Below are positions 1 through 6,451 of a stretch of DNA of 7,636 nucleotides, one piece after another (the first letter of the stretch is position 1; the number at the start of each line of letters is the position of its first letter). The notes under the pieces are model-generated. The model saw nothing but the letters and a program-made list of their open reading frames with translations. It had not been told where the DNA came from and made no database searches. The stretch covers positions 1 to 7,636 of the forward strand of contig CAYXEN010000091.1 of NCBI GenBank assembly GCA_964464035.1, written 5' to 3'. This DNA is from CAYXEN01 sp964464035 (GTDB lineage Bacteria > Krumholzibacteriota > Krumholzibacteriia > WVZY01). The position numbers were made by a program, and so were the translations under genes.

Positions 1-57
1 TGTTTTGTGAGCTTGTCCACAATGCCTTGCGTGCCGCAGGAACGCGCGATTACATTG

Positions 58-990
58 TTATATCACATCCAAGAAGACTTTTACCTTATTAAAGTCCTGG
101 GCGTCGGCCAGGAGCCTCTCCCGATCCACGAGCACGAGTCGGGACTCGGCGTCTTTCAATTTCCTCCTGAGGGACCTGTTCTCTTCCGTCAACTTGGATA
201 TCTTGTCGCCGATTCCCTCCGACGAAGTCGTCAACCGGGACATGAGTGACGATACGAGTTCATGTTTGGCGGAGTAATCCTTGTACGCCCTGGCCCCCAC
301 CTTGAAATGCACTCTCGTCCCCTGCTTCGCTTTTTCGAGTTTAACCACCTTGACGAGCCCAAGTTCGCCGGTCCTGTGCACGTGGGTTCCGCAGCACGGG
401 CAGACATCGAAGCCTTCCACCTCGACGAGGCGCACGTTAGAGACTCCGGGCGGAAGGGGTTTCCTCAGCTCGAGATCCCCCGCCCTGGACGAATCGACCT
501 CCTCGACCCTCACTTCGCGGTCCTCCCAAACCACCCGGTTGGCCAATTCTTCGGCCTCCGTTATCTTCCGCGGAGAGATATCTCCGGCAGCCAGGTCGAT
601 CGTGCACGTCTCCTCGCCCATGTGGAAGGAAACCGTCTCCGCATCCGCCACCTCGATGAAAGCCCTGGACAGGATGTGCTGCCCTGTATGTTGTTGCATG
701 TGGTCGAATCTGCGGTTCCGATCGATCCTGCACGCCGCGTTTCCTTCGGGCGGAGGCGACGCGGTGACGTGAATCACTTCCCCCTCCGGCGATTCGTGGA
801 CGCTCGTTACGACCGCGTCTTCGATCGTGCCCAGGTCGCATCTCTGCCCCCCCGAAGTCGGGTAGAAATACGTCGCGTCGAGGATCACTTCGAACCCGTC
901 TTCGGCTCGAGTGCACGAGACGATCCGCGCTTCGAAGGAATCCACGTAGGCGTCGACCAGGTAGAGTTTCTTGGTTCGAGAGCTTTTCAT
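58..990 (-). CDS. AlaX-type alanyl-tRNA editing protein, C-terminally shortened
   Basis: Predicted free-standing hydrolase that clears mischarged Ser- or Gly-tRNA(Ala) in the cytoplasm, homologous to the AlaRS editing domain. With the ATG at 990 it has 310 residues. The N-terminal part carries the family motif YPTSGGQ (residues 43-49). The zinc-binding editing site is complete: HTGQH (H101, H105) and CCGTH (C199, H203), followed by the TGELG segment. Residues about 263-295 are charged and heptad-like, as in the coiled coil of long AlaX proteins. A DHHA1-like start (about 291-310) is then cut off by a TAA, roughly 80 residues short of full-length AlaX-L relatives. Start choice: family similarity begins near residue 9 (KLYLVDAYVDSFEA), favouring ATG 990. 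An in-frame TTG at 1050 would add 20 residues and overlap the upstream gene by 8 bp. Neither start has a clear ribosome binding site. The editing domain looks functional; the truncation may be natural or a mutation. Confidence 0.85.
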   Translation of the reverse strand: MKSSRTKKLYLVDAYVDSFEARIVSCTRAEDGFEVILDATYFYPTSGGQRCDLGTIEDAVVTSVHESPEGEVIHVTASPPPEGNAACRIDRNRRFDHMQQHTGQHILSRAFIEVADAETVSFHMGEETCTIDLAAGDISPRKITEAEELANRVVWEDREVRVEEVDSSRAGDLELRKPLPPGVSNVRLVEVEGFDVCPCCGTHVHRTGELGLVKVVKLEKAKQGTRVHFKVGARAYKDYSAKHELVSSLMSRLTTSSEGIGDKISKLTEENRSLRRKLKDAESRLVLVDRERLLADAQDFNKVKVFLDVI

Positions 991-1042
991 GAGTGACTCG
1001 ACTGAATTCTTTCGCAGCCGATCGCGGAGGCCGTTCGGATTC

Positions 1043-2245
1043 TCAAGCAATCGAGGCCAGGGCTTGTTCGAAGTCGGAGATTATATCCCGTGCGTCTTCC
1101 AGCCCGACGGCGACGCGGACCAGTCCCTCGCTTATGCCGGCCGCTCTCCGCGTCTCCGGGGTGAAACCGGCGTGAGACATGGACGCGGGGTGAATCGCGA
1201 GCGTCTTGCTGTCGCCCAGGCTCCCGGAAAGAGTGACGAGCCGTAGTTCGTCCAGGAGCTTCTTGCCCGCATCCAAACCACCCCGAACCTCGAATGACAA
1301 CACACCTCCGCATCCGTTCATCTGTTTCTCGGCAAGGGCCTTCTGGGGAAAGGAATCGAGCCCCGGATAGTTGACTCTCTCGACCGCTGCGTGCCCCTCG
1401 AGGAATTCCGCGAGCGCTTGCGCGTTGCTGCAATGTCGTTCCATCCGCATGGGAAGCGTCTGCATTCCCCTGATGATCAGCCAAGCGTTGAACGGGCTCA
1501 TCACCCCCCCGAACGTGACGAGCGCCCTGTCCCTGATCTCGTCCAGGATCTCCCCGCGCCCGGCTATGATTCCGCCCAGAGCGTCACCGTGGCCGCAGAA
1601 GTACTTGCTCGCGCTGTGGACCACCACGTCGACTCCCAGTTCGAGAGGCTTCTGGCAGCATGGCGTCGCAAAAGTGTTGTCGAAGACGGTGAGCAGGCCG
1701 CGGGCCGAAGCGATATCCGCCACGGCCTCGATGTCGACCAGTTCCATCGAAGGATTCATCGGCGATTCGAAATATATCATTCTCGTATCATCGCGCAGGT
1801 GCTCCTCGATGGCGCCCTGCTGGGAAGGCCTGAGGAACGTGGTCTCGATCCGAAGCGGGCGGAGGACTTCGTTCAGCAGTCGAAAGGAACCTCCGTATAT
1901 GGTGGAAAAACTTATGATATGCGCTGGACCTCCGCATACGCCGAGGACCGCGGTGGAAACGGCGCTCATTCCGCTCGCGGTCGCCACCGCGGCTTCGGCC
2001 CCTTCCAGCGCCGCAACCTTTCTCTCCAACGCCCTTATGGTGGGATTGCCGAGACGGGTGTAGACGTAGCGGTCGAACTTGGCGGCGAAGGCCCTGCCGC
2101 CTTCCTCCGTCGATTCGAAACCATACGCATTAGACTGGTAGATGGGAATATTCACCGGTCGAACGACTTCGTCCTCGACCTCGCCGGCATGGACCGCCAG
2201 AGTGGAAGGACCGGGCTCAGGCAACTTGGGATTCCGTTTCTTCAT
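1043..2245 (-). CDS. Trans-sulfuration family PLP-dependent enzyme (methionine gamma-lyase / cystathionine gamma-synthase-like)
   Basis: Cytoplasmic fold-type I PLP enzyme of the Cys/Met metabolism family, 400 residues, the normal length. Visible family marks are YTR (62-64) with GNPT just after it, the ASGMSA phosphate-binding loop (90-95), Y117 stacking on PLP, D189 in DNTFATP, the PLP-lysine K214 in HSASKYFCGHGD, HPASMSH (352-358) and the C-terminal ISEGLVRVAVGLED (371-384). The GHGD after the lysine, the GGVMSPFNAW segment (246-255) and the C-terminus resemble methionine gamma-lyases. However, the lyase cysteine that follows the stacking tyrosine is Gly (IYGGS), so cystathionine gamma-synthase/lyase or O-acetylhomoserine sulfhydrylase activity is equally possible. 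The exact reaction is not assigned. The ATG overlaps the panD stop as ATGA, implying translational coupling; a GGAG lies 12 nt upstream inside panD. Family membership is sure, substrate is not. Confidence 0.93.
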   Translation of the reverse strand: MKKRNPKLPEPGPSTLAVHAGEVEDEVVRPVNIPIYQSNAYGFESTEEGGRAFAAKFDRYVYTRLGNPTIRALERKVAALEGAEAAVATASGMSAVSTAVLGVCGGPAHIISFSTIYGGSFRLLNEVLRPLRIETTFLRPSQQGAIEEHLRDDTRMIYFESPMNPSMELVDIEAVADIASARGLLTVFDNTFATPCCQKPLELGVDVVVHSASKYFCGHGDALGGIIAGRGEILDEIRDRALVTFGGVMSPFNAWLIIRGMQTLPMRMERHCSNAQALAEFLEGHAAVERVNYPGLDSFPQKALAEKQMNGCGGVLSFEVRGGLDAGKKLLDELRLVTLSGSLGDSKTLAIHPASMSHAGFTPETRRAAGISEGLVRVAVGLEDARDIISDFEQALASIA

Positions 2246-2607
2246 CTGGCAAAAGATCTCCGGATGATCTTGTTGTTCTCGTCCAGCTGAACGATCCTGG
2301 GGGTGAATCCCTTGGCTTCAGATTGCGGAACACGCGCAAACGCCAGAATTATCACCTTGTCTCCGACCTGGCCCAGCCTCGCCGCCGCACCGTTCAGCGC
2401 GATCTTCCCGGACCCCGGCTCGCCCTCGATCACGTACGTCTCGAACCTGTCGCCCGTCTCTATGTTCGCTACGAGAACTTTCTCGTAGGCGACGATTCCG
2501 GTCTCCTCCATCAGGTCGGCATCGATCACGATGCTTCCCTCGTAACTCATGTCCACGCCCGTGATTCTGGCGCGATGTATCTTGGATTTGAGCAGGATGA
2601 CGTCCAT
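2242..2607 (-). CDS. panD: Aspartate 1-decarboxylase precursor
   Basis: Pyruvoyl-dependent decarboxylase converting L-aspartate to beta-alanine, which PanC joins to pantoate to make pantothenate and then CoA. The 121-residue product matches the family length. Known landmarks fall at the E. coli positions: K9 and H11 in KSKIH, Y22, the self-cleavage pair G24-S25 (Ser becomes the pyruvoyl group), R54, Y58 and N72 followed by GAAAR. This register fixes the start at the ATG at 2607. A GTG at 2634 would add nine unneeded residues, whereas ATG 2607 is preceded by AAGGAGG and GGGAG. Cleavage would yield a 24-residue beta chain and a 97-residue alpha chain. The stop overlaps the ATG of the PLP enzyme gene (ATGA). 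It heads a three-gene leftward unit behind a possible promoter near 2642-2670. Confidence 0.97.
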   Translation of the reverse strand: MDVILLKSKIHRARITGVDMSYEGSIVIDADLMEETGIVAYEKVLVANIETGDRFETYVIEGEPGSGKIALNGAAARLGQVGDKVIILAFARVPQSEAKGFTPRIVQLDENNKIIRRSFAR

Positions 2608-2610
2608 TTT

Positions 2611-2625
2611 CTCCCGATCCTCCTT
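2611..2625 (-). promoter_or_regulatory. Ribosome binding site of panD, decides the start
   Basis: On the minus strand AAGGAGG (2619-2625) lies 11 nt before the ATG at 2607, and a second purine block GGGAG (2611-2615) lies 3 nt before it. This double Shine-Dalgarno region supports ATG 2607 over the upstream GTG at 2634, which would place the site inside the coding sequence. Confidence 0.7.
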
Positions 2626-2641
2626 GAGTTTCACTGGATTA

Positions 2642-2670
2642 AGGATAAGCGCGGGGGGGGGCTTTTACAA
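2642..2670 (-). promoter_or_regulatory. Candidate sigma70-type promoter for panD with a C9 tract in the spacer
   Basis: On the minus strand TTGTAA (2665-2670, 4 of 6 to TTGACA) and TATCCT (2642-2647, 4 of 6 to TATAAT) are separated by exactly 17 nt. The spacer contains nine consecutive C (2653-2661). Transcription would begin near 2635, leaving a leader of about 28 nt before the panD ATG. The match is moderate and made by eye, and panD could instead be read from the upstream cheA transcript. Confidence 0.35.
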
Positions 2671-2703
2671 GGGAAACTTGGTGGCGCGGCCGGTCACGGT
2701 TCT

Positions 2704-2725
2704 CCTCCGGGCCGCCCGCGGGAGG
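2704..2725 (-). other. GC-rich hairpin after cheA
   Basis: An inverted repeat 30 nt beyond the cheA stop: CCTCC pairs with GGAGG, then after a 3-nt bulge GGG pairs with CCC around a 3-nt loop. No T-run follows, so it is not a standard intrinsic terminator. It could slow polymerase, protect the mRNA 3' end, or be a by-product of high G+C. Confidence 0.3.
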
Positions 2726-2754
2726 GTTCGGGGTGCATCGCCGCGGCGCCCTGA

Positions 2755-4476
2755 TCAAGAACGAGCCCGGGGCGAATCTCCGGGACTATGCTGGGAAGAA
2801 ACGCTTCGCCGCTGCGAATTCCTTGCTTTGAAAAGAGAAAAGACGTCCAGGATCAGGGCGATGTCGCCGCTGCCCAGGACGGAGGCTCCGCTTATCAGGT
2901 TGGAGGTCATCGTCAGGGGATGAAGGTTCTTTACTACGATCTCCTTTTCGCCGAGGAGCTTTTCCACCGATACGGCCACCCGGTTGCTCTCCAATCCCAC
3001 GATGAGGAGGTACGGGCAGTCCCCCGCTTCACCTTCCCTGAAAGTCATCAACCTGTCGAGATCGATTATCGGAACCACTTCGCCTCTCATCTCCAGCATG
3101 GACCCGCCGTTACTGAGACTCCTCGTCACTGCGGCGCTTCTCCTTATCACTTCCTGGACGTAGGCCATGGGAACGGCGAACACCGTGCTTCTATAAGAGA
3201 ACATCACGACGGGCATGATCACGAGGGTGAGAGGCAGCCGGATGGTGAACTTCATTCCTTTCCCCTCGCGACTGGTCGCCTCCACTGAACCGTTCACGCT
3301 TTCTATTCCCGATCTCACCACGTCCAACCCCACCCCCCTTCCAGACAATTCCGTGACTTTCTCGGCCGAGGAGAACCCCGGCGTCGCCAGGACCTCGAAC
3401 AGCTCCTGCGGCGTCAGCTCCCTCTCTTCTCCCTCCTCGAGCAACCGCAGGTCCCGCGCCTTCTCTCGAACTTTCGAGAGGTCCACTCCCCTGCCGTCGT
3501 CTTCGACCGTCACGATTACCTGATTGTGCCGGTTGAATGCGTCTATTCTTATCGACCCGGCCCGCGGCTTCCCCTGCCGGACCCTGTATTCGGCGTCCTC
3601 GATGCCGTGGCAGACCGCATTCGTCAAGAGATGCATGAAAGGCTTGGTCAGCGCGTCGATCATCTTCTTGTCGAGCTCGGTCGCCGCTCCCGACACGCGG
3701 ACTTCAACCTCCTTGCCCAGTTTCGAAGCCGCTTCCCGCACGATGCGGGGACACCGCTCGAAGAGGTGCCGGATGGGAAGCATTCGCGCCTTCATGATCG
3801 CCTCCTGCACTCCGGCGATGATCCTGCCTTCCTCACAGAGGCTCTCCTTGAGCTTGAGAAGGTCGTCCCTCACCGCCCCCCCGTCGGCCACGCACGCTTT
3901 CTCCAGCAGCTCCATCGTCTTCGTCCTCGCGATCACGAGTTCTCCCAGGTTGTTCAGCAGGTCGTCCAGTTTTCCTACGTGCACCCTTATCGTATCGCCG
4001 AGCTCGGGAAAGTCGAGATTCAGAGAAGCGCACTTCCCCGACCTGCTTTCCCGTTCGCTCCCGCTGCCGGATTCTCCCTTCCCTCTCGTGCGCCCCAGGA
4101 ATTCCTTCAGCTCCCCTATCCTTCTTTGCAGCGCCTCGGAATCCTCTTTCCCTTGCTCTTCGAGGGCCTTGAGCGACTCCCTGAGGAAGCCGAAGGCTTC
4201 GAACAGGACGTTGAAAAGCTCGCCGTCCATCCGCCATTCATTCGAACGGAGTTTCGCTATTATCGATTCCAGGGTGTGGGTGTACTCCTTCATCTCGTCG
4301 AGCCCGACGAGAGAAGACGAGCCCTTGAGGCTGTGGGCGATACGAAAGAGGACGTTTATCGTTTCCGCGTCGTCGGGATGTTTCTCGAGTCGAAGCAGGT
4401 TTTCGTCGAGATCCTGGAGAAGTTCTTTCGCATCCTGGAGAAAATCATCCAGATATTCGGAGAGGTCGAGTCCCAT
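2755..4476 (-). CDS. cheA: Chemotaxis histidine kinase CheA
   Basis: Central kinase of a chemosensory array; it autophosphorylates in response to receptors and passes phosphate to CheY/CheB-type regulators. The product has 573 residues. Order: HPt domain P1 (about 1-105) with phospho-accepting H48 in RIAHSLKGSS; a charged, Ser/Gly-rich linker (about 106-155); dimerisation domain P3 (about 158-220, GKLDDLLNNLGELVIARTKT); HATPase P4 (about 225-415) with N-box N286 and H290, G1 box DDGRG (326-330), TPGFSS (365-370) and G2 box GRGVGLD (379-385); CheW-like P5 (about 420-550). There is no P2 regulator-docking domain, as in many short CheA proteins. A Ser/Arg-rich tail (551-573) follows P5. Odd point: the N-box reads NAVCHGIE, with Cys where Asp is usual. 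The ATG lies 1 nt after the cheW stop, with GGGGG 6 nt upstream, so the two are coupled. Confidence 0.96.
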   Translation of the reverse strand: MGLDLSEYLDDFLQDAKELLQDLDENLLRLEKHPDDAETINVLFRIAHSLKGSSSLVGLDEMKEYTHTLESIIAKLRSNEWRMDGELFNVLFEAFGFLRESLKALEEQGKEDSEALQRRIGELKEFLGRTRGKGESGSGSERESRSGKCASLNLDFPELGDTIRVHVGKLDDLLNNLGELVIARTKTMELLEKACVADGGAVRDDLLKLKESLCEEGRIIAGVQEAIMKARMLPIRHLFERCPRIVREAASKLGKEVEVRVSGAATELDKKMIDALTKPFMHLLTNAVCHGIEDAEYRVRQGKPRAGSIRIDAFNRHNQVIVTVEDDGRGVDLSKVREKARDLRLLEEGEERELTPQELFEVLATPGFSSAEKVTELSGRGVGLDVVRSGIESVNGSVEATSREGKGMKFTIRLPLTLVIMPVVMFSYRSTVFAVPMAYVQEVIRRSAAVTRSLSNGGSMLEMRGEVVPIIDLDRLMTFREGEAGDCPYLLIVGLESNRVAVSVEKLLGEKEIVVKNLHPLTMTSNLISGASVLGSGDIALILDVFSLFKARNSQRRSVSSQHSPGDSPRARS

Positions 4477-4477
4477 C

Positions 4478-4981
4478 CTATTCCCCCGGTCGACTCACCG
4501 CCCGGTTCATCGATTTTGATACGACCTCGAGCTCCTTGAAATCGATCAGTTTCTCGAGATCGATGAAAATGATGAGCCTGCTTCCGATTTTGGCGACGCC
4601 CTTTATGAATTTTACGTTCCCGGTCTCCAGGACGGGCGGCGGGGGAAGGAGACTCGACTCCGGCAGGGAAAGAACGTGGTAGACGGCATCGACGAGCAAT
4701 CCGACAGTGGTTCCCGAGACCCCCACGACCACGATGCGGCTGTTACGCGTCGGCGCGGCGTGAGGATATCCCAGTATCTCGCGCATGCTTATTATCGGAA
4801 CTATCTCCCCCCTCAGATTCACCACGCCGGCCACGAAGGGCGGCGTGTGTGGAATCCCGGCTATGGATGTGACTCTAATGATCTCGTGAATCTTCGAGAT
4901 CTCGATGCCGTACTCTTCGCCGCCGACCGTATAGGAAATGAACTGTTCCACGGTCGCCTTGTCCGTTTCGAGGTCTTTCAT
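4478..4981 (-). CDS. cheW: Chemotaxis coupling protein CheW
   Basis: Scaffold protein linking CheA to methyl-accepting receptors at the inner face of the membrane. The 167-residue product is a single CheW (SH3-like) domain filling about residues 11-155. It has the family core PPFVAGVVNLRGEIVPIISM (47-66) and the late segment FIKGVAKIGSRLIIFIDLEKL. ATG 4981 is chosen because GGGGAG lies 5 nt upstream; an in-frame GTG at 5002 would add seven residues outside the domain. It is the first gene of the leftward unit, 1 nt before cheA, so the two are almost surely made together. No receptor or CheY gene is visible, so the rest of the pathway must be elsewhere. Confidence 0.95.
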   Translation of the reverse strand: MKDLETDKATVEQFISYTVGGEEYGIEISKIHEIIRVTSIAGIPHTPPFVAGVVNLRGEIVPIISMREILGYPHAAPTRNSRIVVVGVSGTTVGLLVDAVYHVLSLPESSLLPPPPVLETGNVKFIKGVAKIGSRLIIFIDLEKLIDFKELEVVSKSMNRAVSRPGE

Positions 4982-4986
4982 GTCGA

Positions 4987-4992
4987 CTCCCC
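4987..4992 (-). promoter_or_regulatory. Ribosome binding site of cheW, decides the start
   Basis: GGGGAG on the minus strand, 5 nt before the ATG at 4981. It would fall inside the gene if the GTG at 5002 were used, and nothing comparable precedes that GTG. Confidence 0.6.
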
Positions 4993-5030
4993 GCCAGTGC
5001 ACGATACGTGAGACGATTTCATTGCTTCAT

Positions 5031-5048
5031 CATACTCTTCATACTCTT
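5031..5048. repeat. Tandem 9-bp repeat in the divergent intergenic region
   Basis: Two perfect head-to-tail copies of CATACTCTT (5031-5039 and 5040-5048), 50 bp upstream of the cheW ATG. On the minus strand each copy reads AAGAGTATG, and the copy nearer cheW runs into TATGAT (5029-5034), a 5-of-6 match to a -10 box, with no good -35 at the usual distance. It may be a regulator site, a promoter remnant or chance. Confidence 0.5.
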
Positions 5049-5172
5049 CGGCGGCGATGTGTCGACATTGAGCTATTTTTTGGGATTGCGGGAAAGGGGG
5101 ATGTCTGCTTAAATCACTTGTCGCGGGGGGAGAGTTTGTTTAACCTTGTTTGCCATCGGGAGTTAGACCCAT

Positions 5173-6450
5173 ATGCCAGGAACCAGGTTCTCGCTGTTGA
5201 TCCTCGCCCTTTGTGTTTGCGCCGCCGTGCCCCGTCCGGCTGGGGCCGGTGAAGCCAGGCTCACGGCGGACAGGATCCGGGTGTTCGGCAACGAGAAGAT
5301 AAAACCATACGTGCTCCTGCGCGCCTTGCCCTTCAGGCAGGGGGAGGCTTTCGACGAGGAGGACCTGGAAGCCGCGAGGGAGCACATCCGGAGCATACCC
5401 GGCGTGGACTTTTCCGACATAAGGGTTGCCTACGTTCCAAAGGACTCGGCGGTCGTCATAACTATATTGATAACGGAGAAGCCCACCATTCACGGTCACC
5501 TGCTCACGAGCCGCGGCTACGAGAACAAGCTCTCTTTCGGCTTGAAAGCGCTGGACGACAACTTCCGGGGCAGAGGCGAGAAGCTGCACTTCGCCGGCCT
5601 CTTCCGGGGGAACACGCTGATAGAGGCGGGCTGGGAGAATCCCTGGATCGGCAGGGACTTGCACCTCGGTATCGGCTTCAAGGTTTCGTACAAGCGGTAC
5701 AAGTACGTCTATGACGACGTGGGCGCGGGTTTCAACGGGGCTTCCATCGAGAGAGTCACCGTGGAACTCGGATTCTCCCACCCATTGGGATCCGACCAGC
5801 GGATAACTCTCGCAAACATTTTCGAAACCGTGCGGAGCCCGGTCGCCGGCGTCACCCTCCTCGACGACAGGGATTCCTACTACGAAGCCGCTTTGACTTT
5901 CGAGCGCGATTCGCGCAAGAGCAAGGCCTTTCCCTTCGACTCCGACTTGATCCGCGCGCGCATCGTCTACGTCGGCCCCGGCGATCCCGACTACGAGATC
6001 GTCGAAGGCACGCTCGACGCCCGCAAATATGTAAGCATGATCGGTAGAAACGTTCTGGCCGCGCAACTCACCGGAACCTGGAGAGACGGTGAAAAGATCC
6101 CCCTGTACCGAAGGGAGCACGTCGGTGGTTCGAACACGCTCCGGGGATACGATTACGGAACCTTTCACGGGGTCAACTCGCTTATCGGCACGATCGAATA
6201 CCGGGTCCCCGTGAACTTCTGCAAGGCCGAGCCGGTGGAGGACGTGCTTCTCGGCCTGGCGGTCCAGTTCTTCGGTGAAGCGGGTGCGGCCTGGGAGAAA
6301 GGTGAGACTTTGCGCGAGGAAGACTTCCACGGGAGCTTCGGGCTCGGCGTGTCTCTCCTCACCAAGAACGCGGCCGGTATCAGGTTCGATTACGCCTGGA
6401 ACCGCCGTTCACAGGGGCGATGGGAGATAGACGCGGGATTGAAGTTCTGA
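5173..6450 (+). CDS. Single-POTRA Omp85 (BamA/TamA) family outer-membrane protein
   Basis: Predicted outer-membrane 16-strand barrel of the Omp85 superfamily, whose members insert or move proteins, or occasionally lipids, across the outer membrane. The 425-residue product starts with a signal peptide (hydrophobic 6-20, likely cleavage near AGA-GEA, residue 26). One POTRA domain follows (about 29-104; VFGNEKIK start, EEDLEAAREHIRSIPGV helix, ITEKP end). The rest (106-425) is the bacterial surface antigen barrel, with alternating beta strands, the diagnostic LRGY (323-326, the VRGF/Y motif on the lid loop) and a C-terminal Phe after GLK. Real BamA carries five POTRAs and TamA three, so this is neither in the strict sense; it is a short family member of unknown client. 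GGGAG lies 10 nt before the ATG. Its stop is 1 nt from that of the convergent lnt gene. Confidence 0.88.
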   Translation: MPGTRFSLLILALCVCAAVPRPAGAGEARLTADRIRVFGNEKIKPYVLLRALPFRQGEAFDEEDLEAAREHIRSIPGVDFSDIRVAYVPKDSAVVITILITEKPTIHGHLLTSRGYENKLSFGLKALDDNFRGRGEKLHFAGLFRGNTLIEAGWENPWIGRDLHLGIGFKVSYKRYKYVYDDVGAGFNGASIERVTVELGFSHPLGSDQRITLANIFETVRSPVAGVTLLDDRDSYYEAALTFERDSRKSKAFPFDSDLIRARIVYVGPGDPDYEIVEGTLDARKYVSMIGRNVLAAQLTGTWRDGEKIPLYRREHVGGSNTLRGYDYGTFHGVNSLIGTIEYRVPVNFCKAEPVEDVLLGLAVQFFGEAGAAWEKGETLREEDFHGSFGLGVSLLTKNAAGIRFDYAWNRRSQGRWEIDAGLKF

Positions 6451-6451
6451 A

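Noticed and set aside
19..58. Inverted repeat ACAATG...CATTGT around a CC/TGCG-CGCA/GG hairpin just after the AlaX stop, considered as a terminator
   Set aside because: The arms are short, the inner stem has a bulge, and no T-run follows on the minus strand; the window also ends too soon to judge.
262..996. 244-codon plus-strand frame opposite the AlaX gene
   Set aside because: The minus strand carries intact zinc-site motifs; the plus frame is His/Arg-rich without domain features.
1391..2290. 299-codon plus-strand frame opposite the PLP enzyme
   Set aside because: Antisense to an intact, fully motif-bearing PLP enzyme; no recognisable features.
3524..4539. Two long plus-strand reading frames (331 and 337 codons) opposite cheA
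   Set aside because: They lie fully antisense to a clear CheA, resemble no family, and have the Arg/Ser/Pro-rich look of shadow frames in G+C-rich DNA.
5056..5084. Small ATGT/ACAT hairpin followed by a T6 run on the plus strand, considered as a terminator
   Set aside because: The stem is only 4 bp, the T-run starts about 10 nt later, and no plus-strand gene ends upstream of it.
5117..5145. TTGTCG and TAACCT 17 nt apart upstream of the Omp85-family gene, considered as its promoter
   Set aside because: Both boxes match consensus at only 3 of 6 positions, too weak to call although the position is reasonable.
5140..6330. 396-codon minus-strand frame opposite the Omp85-family gene
   Set aside because: The opposite strand has a signal peptide, POTRA, LRGY motif and terminal Phe; the antisense product matches nothing and is a codon-bias shadow.
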